DNA of 46,303 nucleotides from Lachnospiraceae bacterium (lineage in GTDB: Bacteria; Bacillota; Clostridia; Lachnospirales; Lachnospiraceae). The DNA lies in the NCBI GenBank assembly GCA_017525525.1, contig JAFXSQ010000058.1, positions 1 through 46,303 of the forward strand. The letters run 5' to 3'. The notes below the pieces were generated by a model. That model searched no databases. It saw only the letters and a program-made list of their open reading frames with translations, and was not told the origin of the DNA. Every line of letters begins with the position of its first letter. Within the stretch, counting starts at the first letter, position 1. Positions 30,403 through 37,696 of this stretch are shown one piece after another. A program made the translations under genes and the position numbers.

Positions 30403-30615
30403 TTAATCCTGCTCCATATACTCGTCTATGCCCTCATGAAGCGTGGGAACCGCACAGGCGAGGTTACCCTTTGCGCAGTCAAGGCAGCCAAGGGTCTCCT
30501 CCGTCTTACCCTCCTGATTGGGATCGTAAGACACATTTATATGCCCGTGTTCGTTCGCAACCATGTTGTCAAGCATAGCTACTATGTCGTCTACATTGTT
30601 TAATCCGTTATCCAT
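30403..30615 (-). CDS. Small Cys-containing relative of the glycyl-radical domain, function unknown
   Basis: 70 aa, ATG 30615 with AAAGGAGGT upstream, between the PFL core and the glycyl-radical gene. Its first 33 residues resemble the N-terminus of the 81-aa glycyl-radical protein: VDDIVAMLDNMVANEHGHIN-V against [21 protein letters not shown]. The radical loop RVSGY is absent. In its place is an acidic segment and a C-x2-C-x6-C motif (Cys44, Cys47, Cys54) followed by AVPTLHEGIDEYM. It cannot carry the glycyl radical. It may occupy the same surface on the core as a placeholder or chaperone, or sense redox/metal through the cysteines. No described family is recognised. Confidence 0.8.
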   Translation of the reverse strand: MDNGLNNVDDIVAMLDNMVANEHGHINVSYDPNQEGKTEETLGCLDCAKGNLACAVPTLHEGIDEYMEQD

Positions 30616-30694
30616 AAACTTTTACCTCCTTTGATAACGCCAAGCTCACCGATTGCAAGCTCCGGTTCACCAAGCTTCGCCGGAGATATCTTTA

Positions 30695-32758
30695 TTACAG
30701 CTTGAGATCAACGTCAAGGTCACCTGCGAATACCTGATCCTCCTTGCCAAGAGCTCCCGGAATGATAGAGAAGGTATTTGAGATACCATCCTGTGAATCC
30801 ATGTAAGGAAGCTTAGCAACTGATGAAAGTGAAGCAAGTGCTCCGTGAGTATCTCTCTGATGCATCGGGTTAGCACCGGGTGCGAAAGGCTGTCCGTGCT
30901 TACGTCCGCAAGGTGTATCACCTGTGTTCTTACCATAGGTAACGTTTGAAGTAATGGTAAGGATAGACATGGTCGGGAAGCCGTTTCTGTATACATGATG
31001 CTTTCTTAACTTGTGCATGAAGGTTGAAACAAGGCTTGCTGCAAGAGAGTCTACTCTGTCATCATTGTTACCGTACTTCGGGAAGTCTCCCTCTGTCTCG
31101 TAAGAAACTACGATGCCCTGCTCATTTCTGATACACTTAACCTTTGCATACTTGATAGCTGAAAGTGAGTCAGCTACTACAGAAAGTCCTGCAAGACCGG
31201 TTGCGAAGAATCTTCTTACATCCCTGTCATGAAGAGCCATCTGGATGCGCTCGTAAGCATACTTGTCATGCATATAGTGGATGATGTTAAGTGCGCTTAC
31301 ATAAACCTTTGCAAGCCACTCCATCATGTCGTCAAACTTCTCCATAACCTCATCATAATCGAGGTACTCGGAAGTGATAGGTCTGTACTTAGGACCAACC
31401 TGAACGCCTGTGCACTCATCAACACCACCGTTGATAGCGTAAAGAAGGCACTTTGCAAGGTTAGCTCTTGCACCGAAGAACTGCATATCCTTACCGATTC
31501 TCATAGAAGATACGCAGCATGCGATACCGTAGTCATCACCGTGAACAGGTCTCATAAGATCATCGTTCTCGTACTGGATAGATGATGACTTGATTGACAT
31601 CTTAGCGCAGTACTGCTTCCAGTTGATAGGAAGTCTGGTTGACCAGAGAACTGTAAGGTTCGGCTCCGGTGCTGTACCAAGGTTGTCAAGTGTGTGGAGG
31701 TAACGGAAGCTCATCTTTGTTACAAGAGTTCTGCCGTCTACGCCCATACCGCCGAGTGACTCGGTTACCCATACCGGATCACCTGCGAAGATTGAGTTGT
31801 ACTCAGGTGTTCTTGCGAACTTTACGCAACGAAGCTTCATGACGAAGTGATCGATGAACTCCTGAATCTGCTCCTCTGTAAATGTACCGTTCTTTAAGTC
31901 TCTCTCTGCGTAGATATCAAGGAAGGTAGATGTACGTCCAAGTGACATAGCCGCACCGTTCTGCTCCTTAACTGCGCCGAGGTAACCGAAGTACAGGAAC
32001 TGGATTGCTTCCTGAACATTCTTTGCCGGCTTTGATATATCTATGCCGTAGGAAGCTGCCATCTGCTTTAATTCCTGAAGTGCTCTTATCTGTTCGGCAA
32101 TCTCCTCCTTGCCTCTGATAACATCATCAGTATATACATCTCCGAAGGACTCCTTCTGGATCTTCTTGTCCTCTATGAGGAAGTCGATACCGTAAAGAGC
32201 AACTCTTCTGTAATCGCCGATTATACGGCCACGTCCATATGCATCCGGAAGACCTGTGATGATGTGGTTTGTACGGCATCTTCTGATCTCTGCGTCGTAT
32301 ACATCAAACACACCTGCGTTGTGTGTCTTTCTGTGAGTTGTGAAGAACTCTACTATCTCGGGATCTACTTTGTAGCCGTTGTCCTCGCATGCCTTCATAG
32401 CCATACGAATACCACCGTATACATTCATTCCACGCTTGAAAGGCTTGTCTGTCTGGAAGCCTACGATAGTCTCCTTATCCTTATCTAAGTATCCGGGACC
32501 GTGTGAAGTAAGTGTAGATACAACCTTTGTGTCCATATCGAGCACGCCGCCTGCTTCTCTCTCCTTCTTGGTGAGATCCATAACCATAGCCCAAAGATCT
32601 TTTGTGTTCTGTGTAGGTTCTGCAAGGAAGGTGTCATCTCCCTCATACGGAGTGTAGTTTCTCTGGATGAAGTCTCTGACCTCTACCTCCTTCTGCCACT
32701 TTCCGGGCACAAAGCCCTCCCAGCTGTCTGTCTCCAATGCATTCAGTTTGAGTAACAT
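30695..32758 (-). CDS. pflB: Pyruvate formate-lyase core polypeptide, lacking the glycyl-radical domain
   Basis: 687 aa; ATG 32758 was chosen because conserved sequence starts there ([16 protein letters not shown]) with purine-rich ribosome sites upstream, while the open frame to 32830 has none. It converts pyruvate and CoA to acetyl-CoA and formate. The catalytic Cys pair is present at 414-415 ([13 protein letters not shown]), as are [16 protein letters not shown] and the substrate-pocket regions. It ends at [28 protein letters not shown] followed by two stop codons, exactly where a one-piece PFL would continue into the glycyl-radical domain. That domain is encoded two genes downstream. The ending is clean, with no remnant of the domain after the stop. 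Confidence 0.95.
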   Translation of the reverse strand: MLLKLNALETDSWEGFVPGKWQKEVEVRDFIQRNYTPYEGDDTFLAEPTQNTKDLWAMVMDLTKKEREAGGVLDMDTKVVSTLTSHGPGYLDKDKETIVGFQTDKPFKRGMNVYGGIRMAMKACEDNGYKVDPEIVEFFTTHRKTHNAGVFDVYDAEIRRCRTNHIITGLPDAYGRGRIIGDYRRVALYGIDFLIEDKKIQKESFGDVYTDDVIRGKEEIAEQIRALQELKQMAASYGIDISKPAKNVQEAIQFLYFGYLGAVKEQNGAAMSLGRTSTFLDIYAERDLKNGTFTEEQIQEFIDHFVMKLRCVKFARTPEYNSIFAGDPVWVTESLGGMGVDGRTLVTKMSFRYLHTLDNLGTAPEPNLTVLWSTRLPINWKQYCAKMSIKSSSIQYENDDLMRPVHGDDYGIACCVSSMRIGKDMQFFGARANLAKCLLYAINGGVDECTGVQVGPKYRPITSEYLDYDEVMEKFDDMMEWLAKVYVSALNIIHYMHDKYAYERIQMALHDRDVRRFFATGLAGLSVVADSLSAIKYAKVKCIRNEQGIVVSYETEGDFPKYGNNDDRVDSLAASLVSTFMHKLRKHHVYRNGFPTMSILTITSNVTYGKNTGDTPCGRKHGQPFAPGANPMHQRDTHGALASLSSVAKLPYMDSQDGISNTFSIIPGALGKEDQVFAGDLDVDLKL

Positions 32759-32876
32759 TGTCCTTTTTGTCCTCCTTATAATAAGTAATTTTTCCGTTCC
32801 GGAAATGCTTGAAAATGTACCGCAAGGCACCTTGCAAATGCATCGCTGTACGCCGCATCTCCCGACCTATGATGTT

Positions 32877-32905
32877 ATTATACCTTCGGATTGTATACAA
32901 GTCAA
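32877..32905 (-). promoter_or_regulatory. pfl promoter with a palindromic operator in the spacer
   Basis: TTGACT (32900-32905), 17 bp, TATAAT (32877-32882) on the minus strand, an almost perfect housekeeping promoter. The perfect palindrome TTGTATACAA (32891-32900) sits between the boxes, where a bound protein would block RNA polymerase. The ~110-nt leader contains a GCAAGG/CCTTGC hairpin (32822-32835). Confidence 0.75.
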
Positions 32906-32946
32906 CGCACCAAAATACATTTCTTGCACTTTTTTCAGTACAAAGA

Positions 32947-32956
32947 TTGTATACAA
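32947..32956. promoter_or_regulatory. Second TTGTATACAA palindrome upstream of pfl
   Basis: Exact repeat of the palindrome in the pfl promoter, 56 bp upstream of it (both with GA or AGA before the TTG). Half-site-like ATACAA sequences follow at 33001-33006 and 33022-33027. Two identical operators suggest cooperative or looped binding; GntR-type regulators use sites of this general form, but the protein is not identified here. Confidence 0.55.
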
Positions 32957-33063
32957 TATGCAATCACTTATACATTATGTAGGCGTTCGTAATACTTTTG
33001 ATACAAGATATGTTATATTTTATACAAATCCGTAATAAATTGAATAATTGTTCAAATAAACAC

Positions 33064-33116
33064 TTGACTTTTCGCCGGAATGTATTATTATGTATTCGAG
33101 TTAGGAAGCTCTAACT
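33064..33116 (+). promoter_or_regulatory. feo promoter and inverted-repeat metal-regulator site
   Basis: TTGACT (33064-33069), 16 bp, TATTAT (33086-33091). At the expected start of transcription is GTTAGG-AAGC-TCTAAC (33100-33115), extended by one matched A/T pair. The form TTAGG...CTAA resembles DtxR/IdeR-type iron-regulator boxes, and the same GTTAGG-N4-TCTAAC recurs before feoB. Confidence 0.65.
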
Positions 33117-33159
33117 TTGAGCCTCCGATTTCATTATTATATAAGGAGACAACCTGCAC

Positions 33160-33375
33160 ATGACATTAAATGATGCCGAGCTCGGAAAAGAATATGTGAT
33201 TACCGACGTGAACACCGAGGGTGATGAGGAGATAGAAAGCTTCCTCTTCTCTTTGGGGTGCTACAGCGGCGAGAAGATCACAGTCGTAGATAAGAAGAGA
33301 AATCTCGTTGTGTCCATAAAGGATGCGCGCTACAACATCGATCCTGAGCTTGCAGGAGCCATCTCTGTACAATAA
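33160..33375 (+). CDS. feoA: Ferrous iron transport protein A
   Basis: 71 aa, ATG 33160 behind AAGGAGAC. Small SH3-like cytoplasmic protein that supports FeoB. The pattern TLNDAELGKEYVITDVN is followed by FLFSLGCYSGEKITVVDKKR and a terminal VSIKDARYNIDPELAGAISV, which is the standard FeoA fold, including the conserved ARYxID motif. It is first in the operon feoA-feoB-small membrane protein. The gap to feoB (187 bp) holds a second regulator-like inverted repeat and an intergenic repeat. Confidence 0.93.
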   Translation: MTLNDAELGKEYVITDVNTEGDEEIESFLFSLGCYSGEKITVVDKKRNLVVSIKDARYNIDPELAGAISVQ

Positions 33376-33440
33376 TTGATAGGGACCTGTGCCTTGTCAA
33401 AGACGCGTTGGAATAAAGCGCGTTTTCTTTTCAAAACCAG

Positions 33441-33456
33441 GTTAGGTTAATCTAAC
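33441..33456 (+). promoter_or_regulatory. Second GTTAGG-N4-TCTAAC inverted repeat, upstream of feoB
   Basis: GTTAGG-TTAA-TCTAAC, also extended by one matched pair (G...C). It has the same arms and spacing as the site at the feo promoter, and reads TTAGGTTAATCTAA, close to the IdeR/DtxR consensus. It may control a second promoter or reinforce repression. Confidence 0.6.
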
Positions 33457-33466
33457 CGCAATAATA

Positions 33467-33541
33467 AGATTCTTCGGGCTAAAGCCCTCAGAATGACACG
33501 GATGTGTCACCCTGAGCATAGTGAAGCTATGCGAAGGTTCT
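33467..33541. repeat. Dispersed intergenic palindromic repeat (two units back to back)
   Basis: AAGATTCTTCGGGCTAAAGC then CCTCAGAATGACACGG, then TGTCACCCTGAGCATAGTGA and AGCTATGCGAAGGTTCTT, i.e. the unit followed by its inverted counterpart, inside the feoA-feoB gap just before the feoB ribosome site. Confidence 0.7.
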
Positions 33542-33562
33542 TATAATAAGGAGGAATTAATC

Positions 33563-35560
33563 ATGAGAATTGCTTTAACAGGTAATCCGAACAGCGGTAA
33601 AACCACCATGTTCAATGCGCTTACCGGAAGAAGCGAGAAGATCGGTAACTGGGCAGGCGTTACCGTGGACAAGAAGGAAAGTCCAATTAAAAAAGCCTAC
33701 AACGACACTGACACGGAGCTTATAGCCGTGGATCTTCCGGGCGCATACTCCATGTCACCGTTTACATCCGAGGAAAGCATCACCAGCGCTTATGTAAAAA
33801 ACGAGCATCCGGATGTAATCATCAATATCGTGGATGAGACAAACTTAAGCCGAAGCCTGTTCTTCACAACCCAGCTTTTGGAGCTCGGCGTTCCGGTGGT
33901 AGTTGCACTTAACAAGAGCGACTTAACCGCCAAGAAAGGCAACAAGGTAGACACAAAGAAGCTGTCCGAGAAGCTTGGCTGTCCCGTTCTTGAAACAGTG
34001 TCCACCTCGGACAAGGGCTTAAAGGACGTTGTCTCGGCAGCTGCTGCCGCAGCAGGCAAGGGACAGAAGGCTCCCTACACTCAGGGCGATATAGACTTAA
34101 GCGACAAGGCAGCGGTTGAGGCTGCGGACAGAAAGAGATTTGATTTTGTAAACAATATAGTAAAGGATGTAGAGAAGCGTAAGACACTTACCAAGGACAA
34201 GACCACAGGTGATAAGATTGATAAGATTATAACACATCCGATCTTGGGACTTCTCATCTTCGCGGGCATCATGTTCCTTGTGTTCTACATCTCACAGACA
34301 ACAGTCGGTACATGGCTTGCGGATATCCTTGCAGGCTGGATAGAGACCTTCCAGGAGTGGGCAGGCGAGAAGCTCGGCGATGCAAACCCGTTGCTCTACG
34401 CGCTCCTTATAGACGGTATAATCGGCGGTGTCGGAGCCGTAGTCGGTTTCCTTCCCCTCGTTATGGTTATGTACTTCCTTATCGCGCTTCTTGAGGACTG
34501 CGGTTACATGTCAAGAGCTACCGTTGTTCTCGATCCCATCTTCAAGCGTGTGGGACTTTCCGGTAAATCGGTTATCCCCATGATCATCGGTACAGGCTGC
34601 GGTATCCCCGCAATCATGGCCTGCCGTACCATCAAGAATGAGCGTGAGCGCCGCGCGACCGCGATGCTTACGACCTTCATGCCCTGCGGCGCCAAGCTTC
34701 CCGTTATAGCGCTTTTCGCAGGAGCATTCTTCCCCGATTCAAAGTGGGTAAGTTTTGTATGCTACATGCTCGGAATAGTACTTATACTCCTCGGAGCACT
34801 CCTCATAAAAGCAATAACCGCATCAAAATTCAGAAAATCGTTCTTCATAATCGAGCTCCCGGAGTATAAGATTCCGAGTCTGTGGTTTGCAGTAAAGTCC
34901 ATGCTCGAGCGTGGCAAAGCCTACATCATCAAAGCAGGAACCATCATTCTTGTATGTAACACGGTGGTTCAGATCATGCAGGCCTTCAACTGGAGCTTTG
35001 AGGCTATTGAGGAGGGTGCCGAGGACACATCTATCTTAGCAAGCATTGCAGGACCCTTCTCATATCTTCTGGTTCCGATCGTAGGTATCGCATCATGGCA
35101 GCTTGCCGCTGCTGCGATTACCGGCTTTATCGCAAAGGAGAATGTCGTAGGTACCATCGCAACGGTATTTTCCATTACTAACCTGGTCGATCCGGATGAG
35201 CTTGAGCTCATAGGCGAGGGAACCTCCGTTGCAGCGGTTATCGGCATAACAAAGGCAGCAGCTCTTGCTTACCTTATGTTCAACCTCTACACACCACCTT
35301 GCTTTGCTGCCTTAGGTGCTATGAACTCGGAAATGAAATCGGCCAAGTGGCTCTGGGGTGCTATAGGACTTCAGCTTGCAACAGGCTTTACCGTAGGCTT
35401 CCTTGTATACCAGTTCGGTACGCTCTTCACAGAGGGAACCTTCGGCGCAGGCTTTGTCGGAGGACTTATAGCAATCCTCTGCTTTGCAGGAATAATAACC
35501 GGTATTATCATACACAACAACAAGAAGATAAAACTGGAATACCAGCTTAGCCAGTCATAA
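33563..35560 (+). CDS. feoB: Ferrous iron transporter FeoB
   Basis: 665 aa; ATG 33563 behind AAGGAGG (the frame is open from 33521, but that part is repeat). GTP-gated inner-membrane Fe(II) uptake protein. The N-terminal G domain has G1 GNPNSGKTT (residues 7-15), a G2 region with NWAGVTVDKKE, G3 DLPGAYS and G4 NKSD. The membrane part contains two gate domains, including GTGCGIPAIMACRTIKNERERR and the paired ANVVGTIATVF-type helix (here ENVVGTIATVF), with about eight to ten membrane segments. It is shorter than E. coli FeoB (773 aa), as is common in clostridia. Confidence 0.95.
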   Translation: MRIALTGNPNSGKTTMFNALTGRSEKIGNWAGVTVDKKESPIKKAYNDTDTELIAVDLPGAYSMSPFTSEESITSAYVKNEHPDVIINIVDETNLSRSLFFTTQLLELGVPVVVALNKSDLTAKKGNKVDTKKLSEKLGCPVLETVSTSDKGLKDVVSAAAAAAGKGQKAPYTQGDIDLSDKAAVEAADRKRFDFVNNIVKDVEKRKTLTKDKTTGDKIDKIITHPILGLLIFAGIMFLVFYISQTTVGTWLADILAGWIETFQEWAGEKLGDANPLLYALLIDGIIGGVGAVVGFLPLVMVMYFLIALLEDCGYMSRATVVLDPIFKRVGLSGKSVIPMIIGTGCGIPAIMACRTIKNERERRATAMLTTFMPCGAKLPVIALFAGAFFPDSKWVSFVCYMLGIVLILLGALLIKAITASKFRKSFFIIELPEYKIPSLWFAVKSMLERGKAYIIKAGTIILVCNTVVQIMQAFNWSFEAIEEGAEDTSILASIAGPFSYLLVPIVGIASWQLAAAAITGFIAKENVVGTIATVFSITNLVDPDELELIGEGTSVAAVIGITKAAALAYLMFNLYTPPCFAALGAMNSEMKSAKWLWGAIGLQLATGFTVGFLVYQFGTLFTEGTFGAGFVGGLIAILCFAGIITGIIIHNNKKIKLEYQLSQS

Positions 35561-35579
35561 CGTAAAAAGGACATATGCC

Positions 35580-35747
35580 ATGGGAACAATCTTGACCAAC
35601 ATCTTACTAATAATCATATTGCTTATACTGGTCGGCGGTGCCTGCGCCTACATCTACAAAGAAAAGAAAAAAGGCGCGCACTGCATAGGCTGTCCCTACT
35701 CAAAGAATTGCGCTAAAGCAAAAAACGGAGGGTGTTCACATATGTGA
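35580..35747 (+). CDS. FeoB-associated Cys-rich membrane protein
   Basis: 55 aa. ATG 35580 has AAAAAGGAC upstream and lies 20 bp after feoB. One N-terminal membrane helix (NILLIIILLILVGGACAYI, residues 7-25) is followed by a basic stretch and a cytoplasmic tail with C-x2-C-x5-C-x7-C (AHCIGCPYSKNCAKAKNGGC). This is the hallmark of the small FeoB-associated family (PF12669 type) found after feoB in Firmicutes; the cysteines may bind iron or a cluster. The stop codon is inside the stem of the operon terminator. Confidence 0.88.
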   Translation: MGTILTNILLIIILLILVGGACAYIYKEKKKGAHCIGCPYSKNCAKAKNGGCSHM

Positions 35748-35763
35748 ACACCCTCCGTTTTTT
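35720..35763 (+). terminator. Terminator of the feo operon, perfect 44-bp palindrome
   Basis: Six A, the arm CGGAGGGTGTTCACAT (35726-35741), its exact complement (35742-35757), then six T. There are no unpaired bases except those needed for the turn. The last codons and the TGA of the preceding gene (35745-35747) lie in the stem. Confidence 0.93.
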
Positions 35764-35767
35764 GAAC

Positions 35768-35854
35768 TATGCACACGACCACGGAATGAATCAGCCGCTT
35801 TGCGGCACGCAGTCGGCATAGCGAGCAAGAGGCGACTTCGTCTCCCCCACTCGA
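35768..35854. repeat. Intergenic repeat, third family, copy 2
   Basis: TATGCACACG...AATGAAT at one end and CGACTTCGTCTCCCCC...CTCGA at the other, as at 21940-22026; the middle carries a CCGC-TTT-GCGG hairpin. Confidence 0.55.
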
Positions 35855-35859
35855 TTATC

Positions 35860-37632
35860 TTACCCTACCGCGACGCGGTTCTTGCCGTTGGCCTTGGCAG
35901 CGTAAAGCGCCTTATCCACGCGCATGGTAACCGTATCCGCGCTCTCGCCGGGTTTGTACTGCGTAACTCCTAAGGTCATGGATACGTGTCCGGCCTTCTC
36001 GAAGCTCACCTCATAGAAATCTGTTCTGAGTCTCTCTGCAAGCTTTCTCGCCGTTTCCTCATCCGTCTCACGAAGAAGTATCATGAACTCCTCTCCGCCC
36101 CAGCGTCCTATCTCGGCAGGTATCCTGCTCTCACCTACATTCTTTCTTAATACATCCGCTAGCCCCTTCAGAACCTGATCACCCTCGTGATGGCCGTAGG
36201 TATCATTTACCTTCTTAAAGTCATCGAGATCCATCATTATCAGACTTATGGGATAATCCCTGCCTTCTCCGTTCTCAAGCTCATCGGTTATCCGTCGCTG
36301 TATCTCGCCACGGTTCAGCAAACCTGTCATGGCATCGGTTATGGCTGCTTCCGCAAGCTTCTTGTAAGCCTCCTCCATCTCCTCGGTCGTTGCATTGATG
36401 AAGGTAGTGAAGCGCTTAATCATGTTTATCTTGCCGGACTTGCTCTCCTCGGAAGGGATGTAGTAGATATCCCTGTCGGGATCCACATCGCCCTCACGCA
36501 TGGCCGCCACAACAAGAGTTACATTGTGAAGGTTCATGTACTTGTCCGTCCTTAAGAACTCTCCCGAAGTGAAGAAGCCGGCTGTCGAAGCTATAGCCTC
36601 AAAGGGCATGGTCTCTCCGCCCACATCCCTGTCACCCCAGTAAGAACGCCTTGCGGCGCAGGAGAACACATCTATGACCTCGGGCATGAACACAGCTACC
36701 GCCATACTGTCTTCCTTGATACTGTCTAAGATGACCTCGGGATCACCATAGGCCAGCCTTGCGCGCATTCCCTCTTTGATAGCTGAGCTCAAAGTGATTG
36801 AGCCGTCAGGATTGCTGTGTGTCGGAGCTCTGAGCAAATCTACGCCGTTTCTCTCAAAAAATATGGGAAACTCGAGCGCATTGTCAAAGAAGCTCGCATC
36901 ATTCTTTATGTTCAGGTACTTGTTGTAGATGTCAAACGCAGGCTTTCCGTCGAGCTCGCACAGTCTGTTATCCTCAGTCTTCGTCACAAGCATCTCCCTG
37001 CCTAAGGGCTGCCAGCCGGTAATGTGCATGGTAACCACATGGAACTCATCTCCGCCTATAAGGAGGAAGATGACCGCGCTGTCGGAGTAATCATTTTCCT
37101 TCGAGAACACAAAGGAATCGTCTCTCGCAAAGTTCGTCGGAAATGCACCGCCGCCGTAGATGCACACATCCTTCCTGCACTCCGCCATGACCTCACAGAA
37201 CTCAGTCATGCTCATACCGTTGATGGTCGTGAGCAGCTCTACCGACTTTACCCATCGGTTTGCATCTATGTAATTCTTTAATCTTCCAACAGTCTCAGCT
37301 TCATTTTCCTGGTTCATCGGAAGCTGAAAGACTCTGACTGTCGTATCGGGATACTCAAAGATATTGCAGATAACCGCAATCGTTTTCTTCCCCAGATCTC
37401 CCGATACTATATTGCCGTTAGTGGAGCAGCCGACATAATTGGCCTCCGGAAAGAACTTTTCTATTCCTTTTATTACCTCGTCGATAAGGGTCTTGTTCTT
37501 ATTATCCTCAATCTCGGCATAAATCTGGAAGAGTATCTCGTGAGCAATCTGTCTTTTAGTCCACTGTTTGAGCTTGCTTAATTCTCTAGCAAATGAGTTT
37601 TCACTCTCATATTCAATCTGAAATCTCCTCAT
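35860..37632 (-). CDS. FIST-domain diguanylate cyclase
   Basis: 590 aa; ATG 37632 chosen for the GGGGG ribosome site eight bases upstream (an in-frame ATG at 37671 lacks one). Residues ~20-385 are a FIST sensor (FIST_N then FIST_C): YVGCSTNGNIVSGDLGKKTI, CIYGGGAFPTNF and PFEAIASTAGFFTSGEF are characteristic. A helical connector (~395-425) leads to a GGDEF domain with DAMTGLLNRGEIQRRI, IMMDLDDFKKVNDTYGH and the active-site loop GGEEF (512-516), so it should make c-di-GMP. The usual product-inhibition motif RxxD is not intact (Arg503 present, Ala506 in place of Asp). There is no membrane segment. FIST domains are thought to bind small ligands such as amino acids. Confidence 0.9.
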   Translation of the reverse strand: MRRFQIEYESENSFARELSKLKQWTKRQIAHEILFQIYAEIEDNKNKTLIDEVIKGIEKFFPEANYVGCSTNGNIVSGDLGKKTIAVICNIFEYPDTTVRVFQLPMNQENEAETVGRLKNYIDANRWVKSVELLTTINGMSMTEFCEVMAECRKDVCIYGGGAFPTNFARDDSFVFSKENDYSDSAVIFLLIGGDEFHVVTMHITGWQPLGREMLVTKTEDNRLCELDGKPAFDIYNKYLNIKNDASFFDNALEFPIFFERNGVDLLRAPTHSNPDGSITLSSAIKEGMRARLAYGDPEVILDSIKEDSMAVAVFMPEVIDVFSCAARRSYWGDRDVGGETMPFEAIASTAGFFTSGEFLRTDKYMNLHNVTLVVAAMREGDVDPDRDIYYIPSEESKSGKINMIKRFTTFINATTEEMEEAYKKLAEAAITDAMTGLLNRGEIQRRITDELENGEGRDYPISLIMMDLDDFKKVNDTYGHHEGDQVLKGLADVLRKNVGESRIPAEIGRWGGEEFMILLRETDEETARKLAERLRTDFYEVSFEKAGHVSMTLGVTQYKPGESADTVTMRVDKALYAAKANGKNRVAVG

Positions 37633-37696
37633 GCTTTTTCCCCCTGCTTTTCGCCCCTTCTCCTGTAGCATGGTAAGTATTCAGGCTGTCATTTTA

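Noticed and set aside
30616-30694. Vestige of a glycyl-radical domain after the pflB stop
   Set aside because: No frame in this gap encodes the [11 protein letters not shown]-type sequence; it holds only a hairpin and a ribosome site.
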